From Nitrospiria bacterium (GTDB lineage Bacteria; Nitrospirota; CAKKRA01; 9FT-COMBO-42-15), in assembly GCA_919902475.1 (NCBI GenBank), contig CAKKRA010000408.1, forward strand, positions 1-13,336: a stretch of DNA of 13,336 bases. Reading direction: 5' to 3'. This document shows, piece by piece, positions 1 to 5,927 of this stretch. A program made the translations under genes and the position numbers. Position 1 is the stretch's first letter. Every line of letters starts with the position of its first letter. The notes beneath the pieces were generated by a model. It ran no database searches, was not told the DNA's origin, and saw nothing but the letters and a program-made list of their open reading frames with translations.

Positions 1-147
1 GCTGCCTTTTAGCGATATATTAAGGTTTCCACTCACAATAAAATCAGGCGATAAATCACCCTCTTTTTTAATTGCGTTAAAAAAATTTTAAAGTTTTTTG
101 TTATATCTTTTGAAAATTTTGATTTTCGCATTTCTTGCTTAGAAAAT
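1..147. other. AT-rich left-edge stretch without a supported gene
   Basis: I see no complete gene here. Two short frames touch the window edge. On the plus strand positions 2-91 are open (29 codons, then TAA). On the minus strand positions 1 to about 90 read as a protein-like string containing DLSPDFIVSGNLNIS, but this frame has no start codon before an upstream stop. Either could be the end or a remnant of a gene outside the window, and neither can be supported. A/T runs at 63-105 look like spacer and lack a GC-rich stem, so they do not form a terminator. Confidence 0.4.
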
Positions 148-187
148 CCCCCTCACCCTTCCCTCTCCCCATAGGGGAGAGGGGATT
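148..187. repeat. Dispersed CCCTCACCC-type hairpin repeat, copy 1
   Basis: CCCTCTCCCC (161-170) and GGGGAGAGGG (174-183) form a perfect 10-bp stem with a 3-base loop. The stem is preceded by CCCCCTCACCCTT. The element matches, with small changes, the reverse complement of 3534-3572, so it belongs to a family present at least twice here. Elements of this general form are commonly scattered between genes in many Gram-negative genomes. No T-run follows the stem directly, so I call it a repeat rather than a terminator for polA. Confidence 0.7.
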
Positions 188-195
188 ACTCGTAA

Positions 196-303
196 CAGAT
201 TTAGTCAGAGGGGTCAGATGCAAGGCGGAGCGAGGACTCGTACCGCAGCAGGATGCGAGGCCGAAGCGACAACGCAGCAGATGACCCCTATCACTAAATC
301 TGC
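196..303. repeat. Inverted-repeat-bounded element just past the polA stop
   Basis: Arms at 196-216 (CAGATTTAGTCAGAGGGGTCA) and 282-302 are imperfect inverted copies of each other (18 of 21 positions). The core between them contains two imperfect direct repeats, ATGCAAGGCGGAGCGAGGA (218-236) and its relative at 253-271. The right arm ends two bases from the polA stop codon. A near-identical copy of that arm lies on the far side of polA (3013-3036). It looks like a non-autonomous dispersed repeat. No coding capacity is credible. Confidence 0.65.
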
Positions 304-304
304 A

Positions 305-2974
305 CTACCCTGCCTCGCTCCAGTTCTTGCCTATGCCTATATCTACTTTAATCGGCACAGACATTGGCATTACATTTTCCATCTCTTTTTTCACCAGCTC
401 TTTAATAATTTCCAGCTCATCCTCTATCACCTCAAAGACAAGCTCATCATGCACCTGAAGTATCATCATTGATTTTAATCTTTCCTTATCAAGCCTCTTA
501 TCAATGTTTATCATTGCCATCTTGATTAAGTCAGCAGCGCTTCCCTGAATAGGAGTATTTACAGCCATCCTCTCTCCAAAATTCCTTGTTGCGCCATTTG
601 CACTCATTAATTCAGGGATATTACGTTTCCTGTTCAGCATGGTTGTTACATATCCTTTTTCCTTTGCCTCTGAAATTGTTTTATTAATAAACCCCTTTAC
701 ACCTTTGTAATGGACAAAGTAATTGTCAATGTATGCCTTTGCCTCATCAACTGGAATACCCAAATCAGAAGAGAGGCCGTAGGGGCTCATGCCATAGACA
801 ATGCCGAAGTTTACTGTCTTTGCAAATCTCCGCATATTTGAATCAACCTTATCAGGCGCTGCGCCAAAAAGCTCCATAGCTGTCCTCGTATGTACATCCT
901 CATCCTTTTTAAAGGCATCTATTAAAACCTCATCGCCTGAAAGGTGGGCAAGTATCCTAAGCTCTATCTGTGAATAATCAGCAGAAAGGAGCATCTTGCC
1001 TTCTTCTGCAACAAATGCCTCTCTTATCCTCTTGCCGAGCTCTGTGCGTATAGGTATGTTCTGCAGATTAGGCTCGCTGCTTGAGAGCCTTCCTGTTGAT
1101 GTTACAGTCTGGTTTAAAGATGTGTGTATCCTCTTTGTCCTCGGATGCACCATCCTTGGCAGGGCATCAATGTATGTTGATTTTAATTTTGTAAGCTGTC
1201 TGTAATCCAAAAGCTCCTTTGGAAGCTCATGCTGGCTTGCAAGGGTTTTAAGCACCTCTTCATCAGTTGAATGACCTGTCTTTGTCTTTTTTACAGGTTT
1301 TAATCCGAGCCTTGTAAAGAGGACCTCGGATAATTGTTTTGGAGAATTTATATTAAACTCTCCTTTAGCAAGTGAATATATCCTTTTAACAATATCATTT
1401 AACTGCGCATCAACCTCTTTGGACAAGCTGCTCAGGAAATCCGTATCAACCTTAACGCCGTTCATCTCTATCCTCGCAAGCACAGAGATAAGCGGAACCT
1501 CAACATCATAAAAAAGCCTTTCAAGACCCTGCTCCTTTAGCATCGGGCCGAGCAGTTTTGCAAGCTGATACGTTATCTCTGCATCCTCGCAGGAGTAATT
1601 AGTTGCCGTCTCTATATCCACCTCGCTGAAATTCTTCTGTCCCTTGCCAGTCCCTGTAACATCCTTGTATGTTGTCATAATGTGATTCAGATACTCAAGG
1701 GCAATATTATTTAGGCCGTGGCTGTATTTATTAGGATTTAACAGATAGGATGCAACCATTGTGTCAAAGCTGGCGCCAGATAGATTTATTCCGTGATTCT
1801 TGAATACAATAATCTCATACTTAATATTCTGCCCGATTTTTTTAATTTTATCGTCTTCAAGAAGCTGTTTAAGCTGATTCAATACCCATTCCTTTTTGAG
1901 CTGTTCCGGCGCCCCAAGATAGCGATGGCTGACAGGGATATAAAAACCCTCATCTTTCTCTATGGAAATGGATATGCCGACAATCTCTGCAAGCATTGGG
2001 TCTTCGCTTGTTGTCTCTGTATCAATGCTTAGCCCGCCTTTTTCCTTTATCTTTTTTATTAATTCAAGAAGGGCATCTTCTTTTAATACAGTTGAATATC
2101 TTTTATTCTCTAATGAGGACGCCTCGCCTGAAATCTGCTTTAACAGGCTCGTAAACTCCAATTCCTTTAAAAGGCCTATCAAGAGCGCATTATCCGGTTC
2201 CTTCTTTTTATATTCATTTAGATTAATTTCAACAGGGCAGTCTAATATAATAGTCGCAAGCTCCCTGCTAAGCCTTGCAATATCAGCAGAGCCTTTTAAA
2301 GCCTCCGAAAGCTTTGGTTTTTTTATCTTATCAACATTAGCGAGCAGATTTTCAATGCTTCCGAACTCTGCTATCAGGGCAATTGCAGTCTTCTCTCCAA
2401 TGCCATGAACACCGGGGATATTATCAGACGCATCGCCCATCAGTCCCATTATCTCTACTACCTTATCAGGCGCAACGCCAAAACGCTCTACTACATCCTT
2501 TTCTTCATAGACCTTGTCTTTCAACGTGTCGTAGATTTTAATATTCTGTGAAATAAGCTGGAGCATGTCCTTGTCGCCTGTTACGATAATCACATCAAAG
2601 TCCTTCTCCATCTTTTTTGAGATTGTGCCTATGATATCATCTGCCTCATAGCCCTCCATTAAAATGGCAGGGATATTAAATGCCTCTACGAGCTTATGTA
2701 TATATGGTATCTGCTGAACCAAGTCCTTCGGCATCTCAGGCCGATGCGCCTTGTATTGTTCATATTCTATGTGTCTTTTTGTAGGCCCTTTTACATCAAA
2801 GGCAATGGCAAGATAATCAGGCTTCTTCTCCTTAACAATCTTTAATAGCATATTTGTAAATCCGTAGATTGCATTTGTAGGAAGGCCTTTTGATGTGGCA
2901 AGACTCCTTACGGCATGATAGGCGCGGTAGATGTATGAATTGCCGTCAATCAGATATAACGTTGGTTTTGACAT
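305..2974 (-). CDS. polA: DNA polymerase I (5' nuclease, 3'-5' exonuclease, polymerase)
   Basis: Family A DNA polymerase of 889 residues, near the usual full length, for Okazaki-fragment processing and repair synthesis in the cytoplasm. The 5' nuclease domain (about 1-290) shows LIDGNS at 8-13, the acidic EADD at 110-113, D134/D136 and D181/D184. The 3'-5' exonuclease domain (about 300-490) keeps D318 and E320 (DTE) and Y460-xxx-D464, but the motif II position normally D (NxKYD) is E387. The polymerase domain has motif A (D666 in SADYSQIELR), motif B (RRFAKTVNFG, 715-724) and motif C (H842-D843-E844). The ATG at 2974 gives the standard N-terminus MSKPTLYLIDG. There is no Shine-Dalgarno sequence: the -10 box ends 6 bases before the ATG, so the mRNA is probably leaderless. 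It is the last of three spaced minus-strand genes and appears to be transcribed on its own. Confidence 0.97.
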   Translation of the reverse strand: MSKPTLYLIDGNSYIYRAYHAVRSLATSKGLPTNAIYGFTNMLLKIVKEKKPDYLAIAFDVKGPTKRHIEYEQYKAHRPEMPKDLVQQIPYIHKLVEAFNIPAILMEGYEADDIIGTISKKMEKDFDVIIVTGDKDMLQLISQNIKIYDTLKDKVYEEKDVVERFGVAPDKVVEIMGLMGDASDNIPGVHGIGEKTAIALIAEFGSIENLLANVDKIKKPKLSEALKGSADIARLSRELATIILDCPVEINLNEYKKKEPDNALLIGLLKELEFTSLLKQISGEASSLENKRYSTVLKEDALLELIKKIKEKGGLSIDTETTSEDPMLAEIVGISISIEKDEGFYIPVSHRYLGAPEQLKKEWVLNQLKQLLEDDKIKKIGQNIKYEIIVFKNHGINLSGASFDTMVASYLLNPNKYSHGLNNIALEYLNHIMTTYKDVTGTGKGQKNFSEVDIETATNYSCEDAEITYQLAKLLGPMLKEQGLERLFYDVEVPLISVLARIEMNGVKVDTDFLSSLSKEVDAQLNDIVKRIYSLAKGEFNINSPKQLSEVLFTRLGLKPVKKTKTGHSTDEEVLKTLASQHELPKELLDYRQLTKLKSTYIDALPRMVHPRTKRIHTSLNQTVTSTGRLSSSEPNLQNIPIRTELGKRIREAFVAEEGKMLLSADYSQIELRILAHLSGDEVLIDAFKKDEDVHTRTAMELFGAAPDKVDSNMRRFAKTVNFGIVYGMSPYGLSSDLGIPVDEAKAYIDNYFVHYKGVKGFINKTISEAKEKGYVTTMLNRKRNIPELMSANGATRNFGERMAVNTPIQGSAADLIKMAMINIDKRLDKERLKSMMILQVHDELVFEVIEDELEIIKELVKKEMENVMPMSVPIKVDIGIGKNWSEAG

Positions 2975-2980
2975 GGATAC

Positions 2981-3009
2981 ATATTACTGGAATGAGCATG
3001 GTATGTCAA
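2981..3009 (-). promoter_or_regulatory. sigma70-type promoter of polA
   Basis: On the minus strand there is a perfect -35 TTGACA (3009-3004), a 17-bp spacer and TAATAT (2986-2981). The usual start point, about 7 bases past the -10 box, falls on the A of the polA ATG (2974). That implies a leaderless message, consistent with the absence of any AGGAG-like sequence in front of the gene. The match is strong, but transcription is inferred from sequence only. Confidence 0.75.
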
Positions 3010-3012
3010 ATA

Positions 3013-3045
3013 GCAGATTTAGTGATAGTGGTCATCCTAAATCTG
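3013..3045. repeat. Hairpin repeat between the nucleotidyltransferase and polA
   Basis: CAGATTTAG (3014-3022) and CTAAATCTG (3037-3045) form a perfect 9-bp stem with a 14-base loop. Bases 3013-3036 are an inverted copy of 280-303 at the other end of polA, with one mismatch in 24. The hairpin starts 3 bases after the nucleotidyltransferase stop and ends just upstream of the polA -35 box. It could insulate the two genes, but no T-run follows it in the direction of transcription. Confidence 0.65.
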
Positions 3046-3048
3046 ATA

Positions 3049-3444
3049 TTAATATTTCTCCTGCATGCGGGGCATGGCCTGCCTCATGGTAGCCTCTGCT
3101 TTCTTGAATTTATCCAATGCCCATGTCTGGAAGGCTGCGTATGTCTCAGAGGTCTTTTCATAGATTGGCACGCCGTCATACGCAATTTCAAACAAAAGAA
3201 ACGGGTCTGCCTCGTTTATCTGATATAGGTCAATGCGGGATTTGTTGAAAATCTCAGATATAGCCTTTACCAGCCCCCTGTCCCAGTGCGTATCACACTC
3301 CTTTTTATTACAGCGCACAGCAATATCAAGGTCATTCTTCTTGCAGGAGAGTCCCTTTGTCTCCATCCTGAAGAGGACTATTAAATCAAGATTAAAGTCC
3401 TCTGCGAGCCTTTTTATTTTTTCTCGTCTTGTGGTTTGCAACAT
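3049..3444 (-). CDS. MNT-like nucleotidyltransferase-fold protein, orphan and degenerate
   Basis: A 131-residue protein that looks like a minimal nucleotidyltransferase (MNT/MntA type). LIVLFRMETKG (21-31) stands where the family has LFGSRARG, followed by NDLDIAV (37-43) with the DxD metal pair, and RIDLYQINEADPFLLFEI (70-87) carries the third acidic position. MNT proteins usually pair with a HEPN partner as antitoxins that modify the toxin. No HEPN gene is adjacent here, and the Gly-Ser of the nucleotide-binding motif is replaced by Arg-Met, so catalysis may be weakened or lost. Start ATG at 3444; no clear ribosome-binding site. A perfect TATAAT (3467-3462) lies upstream with only a poor -35 (TTAAGG, 3490-3485), so its own promoter is possible but weak. 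It lies 75 bp from polA and 130 bp from ilvE, separated by repeats. Confidence 0.75.
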   Translation of the reverse strand: MLQTTRREKIKRLAEDFNLDLIVLFRMETKGLSCKKNDLDIAVRCNKKECDTHWDRGLVKAISEIFNKSRIDLYQINEADPFLLFEIAYDGVPIYEKTSETYAAFQTWALDKFKKAEATMRQAMPRMQEKY

Positions 3445-3472
3445 AATGTTTGTAATAATTTATTATATTACT

Positions 3473-3515
3473 TTCTCACCCTCCCCTTAATCCCCTCCTG
3501 TCAAGGGAGGGGAAA
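3473..3515. repeat. CCCTCACCC-type hairpin repeat, divergent copy
   Basis: TCCCCTCC (3491-3498) and GGAGGGGA (3506-3513) form an 8-bp stem with a 7-base loop, preceded by TCTCACCCTCCCC. It resembles the repeats at 148-187 and 3534-3572 in composition and layout and faces the latter. It lies in the gap between ilvE and the nucleotidyltransferase gene. Confidence 0.55.
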
Positions 3516-3533
3516 TAATAAGGAATATCCTCA

Positions 3534-3573
3534 ATCCCCTCTCCCCTTGCGGGAGAGGGTTAGGGTGAGGGGT
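3534..3573. repeat. Dispersed CCCTCACCC-type hairpin repeat, copy 2
   Basis: CCCTCTCCC (3537-3545) and GGGAGAGGG (3551-3559) form a perfect 9-bp stem with loop CTTGC, followed by TTAGGGTGAGGGG. In reverse complement it aligns with 148-187 across the whole length. It begins one base past the ilvE stop codon (3577-3575). Together with the neighbouring divergent copy it fills most of the 130-bp gap downstream of ilvE, so it probably forms the 3' end structure of the ilvE transcript. Confidence 0.7.
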
Positions 3574-3574
3574 A

Positions 3575-4489
3575 TTATATATACGCCAACCACTCTTTGT
3601 GCTTCGCATCCTTTCCGCGTACAATATCAAAAAATGCGGACTGAAGCGTTGTTGTAATAGGCCCGGGCTTTCCTGCGCCAACCTGTCTGTTGTCAATCTC
3701 GCGGATAGGCGTTATCTCTGCTGCTGTGCCTGTAAAAAACGCCTCATCTGCAATATAAAGCTCATCCCTTGTAAACCTTGCCTCCACAACTGAAATGCCC
3801 TTTTCTTTTGCAAGCTGTATGATTGAATCCCTTGTTATCCCTTCCAATATTGATGTAAGGGGTGTTGTTTTTAAGACATTGTTTCTAACAATAAATATAT
3901 TCTCGCCAGGCCCCTCTGCAACATAGCCGTCTGTATCAAGCATTATTGCCTCATCATAGCCGTCTGTTACAACCTCTCTTTTTGCAAGCTGTGAATTCAC
4001 ATAATACCCGCAGACCTTTGCGCGGGTCATGCTTATATTTACATGGTGCCTGTTGATGGACGAAACCTTTGCACGAATGCCTTTTTTTATCCCTTCCTCA
4101 CCGAGATATGTGCCCCACGGCCATGCAGCAACTGCAACAGCAATAGGATTATTCTTTACAAACAGACCCATCTCGCCGTAGCCGATGTATGCAATCGGCC
4201 TTATATAACACTCCTCAAGCTTATTTATGCGCACAGTTTCCTTAATCGCTTCCTGAATCTCCTCTTTTGTGAAGGGTATCTTCATACAGCAGATGTGTGC
4301 AGAAGAGAAGAGCCTGTCAACATGCTCCTTTAGCCTGAATATAACTGAGCCGTCCCCCCTTTTGTAGCAGCGAATCCCTTCAAAGACCCCCAGACCATAG
4401 TGAAGGGTATGCGTTAAGACATGAATATTTGCATCCTTCCAGTCAACAAATTTTCCATCCATCCAAATTTTTGATGTTTCCTTAAGCAT
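3575..4489 (-). CDS. ilvE: Branched-chain amino acid aminotransferase
   Basis: PLP-dependent fold-type IV transaminase of 304 residues, the normal length for IlvE. It moves the amino group between glutamate and the 2-oxo acids of leucine, isoleucine and valine in the cytoplasm. Visible marks: LHYGLGVFEGIRCY (29-42) at the substrate pocket, R59 (HVDRLFSSA) for the cofactor phosphate, the Schiff-base lysine K158 in TRAKVCGYYVNSQ, the EGPGENIFIV segment (192-201) and the phosphate-binding TGTAAEITPI (253-262). A D-amino acid or aminodeoxychorismate lyase member is less likely because of the EGIR and GPGEN motifs. The ATG at 4489 has a strong GGGAGGAG (4500-4493) in front. It is transcribed alone from a promoter at 4596-4568, divergent from the TPR/TonB operon, and is followed by hairpin repeats. 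No other branched-chain biosynthesis gene is in the window. Confidence 0.95.
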   Translation of the reverse strand: MLKETSKIWMDGKFVDWKDANIHVLTHTLHYGLGVFEGIRCYKRGDGSVIFRLKEHVDRLFSSAHICCMKIPFTKEEIQEAIKETVRINKLEECYIRPIAYIGYGEMGLFVKNNPIAVAVAAWPWGTYLGEEGIKKGIRAKVSSINRHHVNISMTRAKVCGYYVNSQLAKREVVTDGYDEAIMLDTDGYVAEGPGENIFIVRNNVLKTTPLTSILEGITRDSIIQLAKEKGISVVEARFTRDELYIADEAFFTGTAAEITPIREIDNRQVGAGKPGPITTTLQSAFFDIVRGKDAKHKEWLAYI

Positions 4490-4567
4490 TCTCTCCTCCC
4501 AAGCGCTATTTTTCTAATATTTTATTTATATCAAATCTATTTCTTAATATACCACAAATATCTAAAA

Positions 4568-4596
4568 AATATAGCAATATAGCATATAAAAGTCAA
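4568..4596 (-). promoter_or_regulatory. sigma70-type promoter of ilvE
   Basis: Minus strand: -35 TTGACT (4596-4591), 17-bp spacer, -10 TATATT (4573-4568), with a TGC just ahead that fits an extended -10. The start would be near 4561, giving a leader of about 70 bases that is AT-rich and ends in the GGGAGGAG site. The -35 box lies 23 bp from that of the divergent promoter at 4620, so the two polymerases may interfere with each other. Confidence 0.75.
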
Positions 4597-4619
4597 TTTC
4601 TTTTCAAATCTTTGTTTCC

Positions 4620-4647
4620 TTGACACAAGGGGTGTTTTCGGTATAAT
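4620..4647 (+). promoter_or_regulatory. Consensus sigma70-type promoter of the TPR/TonB operon
   Basis: Perfect TTGACA (4620-4625), 16-bp spacer and perfect TATAAT (4642-4647). The start is expected near 4654, so the leader before the ATG at 4668 is only about 14 bases and holds a weak GGGGA ribosome site (4657-4661). This is the strongest promoter by eye in the window and suggests steady expression of the three-gene operon. Confidence 0.8.
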
Positions 4648-4667
4648 CTTATACACGGGGATTTGTA

Positions 4668-5927
4668 ATGCAATTTAATATGGCAGTAAAAAGAATATTC
4701 CTCTTATCTGCCTTAATCTCATTAATCTTAATATTAAGCACAAGCGCGTATGGCGGGGGGCTAAGCCCGGAGGACAAGCTTTTCATTGTAGGGGCAGGCG
4801 CCTATGAAGACAAGCTCTGGGATGTGGCTGCATTAGCCTTTAGCAGATTACTCACCGAATACCCTTCAAGCAAAAAGGCAGAAGAGGTTACGCATCTGCT
4901 CGGCGTCTGCTATACGCAGATGAAGGAATACCAGCCTGCTATTAAGGTGTTTATGGGGTTCATGGAAAAATACCCAAAAAGCAGCATGTATCAGATAGTC
5001 CTCATCAGGCTTGGAGAGGTATACCTAAAATTAGAAAGCCCAAATGAGGCGGTCAAGATATTTCAGCTCATATCATCATCAAAGAATGTTGATAAAAATG
5101 CTGATGCCGCCATCTTTACATTAGGCGAGACATATGTAAAGATGGGTAAGTACAAAGAGGCAGTAGAGGAATTCAGAAATTTCCCGCAAAGATTTCCTGA
5201 GAGCAAATTTAAAAATGAATCGTATTACTGGGCAGGCGAGGCGCTTTTTAATTTAGAAAACTATAAGGATGCAAAAAATTATTATAAGAAATTTTATGAG
5301 CTGATGCCTGAGCATTCCCTGTCAGATGACGCATTAAATGGCGCTGCATGGTGTGAATACAGAAGCGGCGCATTGAAACCAGCGCTTGCATCATTTAATT
5401 TGCTTATTGCAAAATACCCTGACAGTGAGCTTATCCCGGCAGCCATCTTCAGAACAGGCAATATAAATCTTAAACTCTCCAGAAATCTTGATGCTCAAAA
5501 GGCATTTAAAAAATTAGTTGAGAGCTATCCAAAGGAGAGAATAGCCGTTGATGCACACCTGGAACTTGGAAAATTATACATCCAAAAGAAGGAATACTCC
5601 AAGGCAAGCCCTCATTTTGAAAAGGCGCAGGAATCAGAGATTGTTGAGATGAGGACAGAGGCGAGCTACTATCTGGGTGAATCAGAGGCTGCAAGGGAGA
5701 AGTATAATGCTGCAATAGCCGCCTATGAAAGGATAATTAGCTACGGTATTTCAGATATGTCATGGGTCTCCCTTGCCTATGTAAAGATAGGCGTAAACAA
5801 AGAGCGGTTAAAGTTATGGGATGATGCGCAGGCAGCGTATCAAAAGGCATTAGAGATATTAGAGGACAAGGACTTAAAGGCATTCGCAGAGGAAAGGCTG
5901 AAGATAGTAAAGGCAAAACCAAGATGA
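4668..5927 (+). CDS. Secreted TPR-repeat protein, first gene of TPR/TonB operon
   Basis: A 419-residue exported protein built almost wholly of tetratricopeptide repeats. The N-terminus (KR, then a long hydrophobic run to about residue 28) is a Sec signal peptide likely cleaved near SAYG|G. About 10 TPR-like units of 34-37 residues follow, recognisable by their second helices and Y/FP turns: FSRLLTEYPSS (58-68), VFMGFMEKYPKSS, FRNFPQRFPESK, FNLLIAKYPDSE, FKKLVESYPKER and AYQKALEILEDK. This is the style of periplasmic CpoB/YbgF and BamD-like scaffolds, which bind partners rather than catalyse. Start ATG 4668 follows GGGGA; an in-frame ATG at 4680 would also leave a usable signal peptide. Its TGA overlaps the next ATG (ATGA, 5924-5927), indicating translational coupling. 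The exact partner is not evident. Confidence 0.85.
   Translation: MQFNMAVKRIFLLSALISLILILSTSAYGGGLSPEDKLFIVGAGAYEDKLWDVAALAFSRLLTEYPSSKKAEEVTHLLGVCYTQMKEYQPAIKVFMGFMEKYPKSSMYQIVLIRLGEVYLKLESPNEAVKIFQLISSSKNVDKNADAAIFTLGETYVKMGKYKEAVEEFRNFPQRFPESKFKNESYYWAGEALFNLENYKDAKNYYKKFYELMPEHSLSDDALNGAAWCEYRSGALKPALASFNLLIAKYPDSELIPAAIFRTGNINLKLSRNLDAQKAFKKLVESYPKERIAVDAHLELGKLYIQKKEYSKASPHFEKAQESEIVEMRTEASYYLGESEAAREKYNAAIAAYERIISYGISDMSWVSLAYVKIGVNKERLKLWDDAQAAYQKALEILEDKDLKAFAEERLKIVKAKPR

Noticed and set aside
1..93. Possible coding ends at the left edge on both strands
   Set aside because: Both frames are under 32 codons within the window, neither has a start codon here, and they overlap each other. 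There is no way to choose from this sequence alone.
161..183. Rho-independent terminator for polA
   Set aside because: The stem is good, but reading leftwards it is followed by AAGGGTGAGGGG, not a T-run, and it matches a dispersed repeat.
148..303. CRISPR array
   Set aside because: The repeated motifs are hairpin elements of differing length with no regular repeat-spacer spacing and no cas genes.
196..3036. Insertion sequence or transposon carrying polA
   Set aside because: No transposase, no target-site duplication visible, and polA is an ordinary full-length housekeeping gene. I kept only the inverted-repeat observation.
3499..3504. TTGACA on the minus strand as -35 for the nucleotidyltransferase gene
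   Set aside because: It lies within a hairpin repeat, and no -10-like hexamer is found 16-18 bp downstream; the TATAAT present is 31 bp away.
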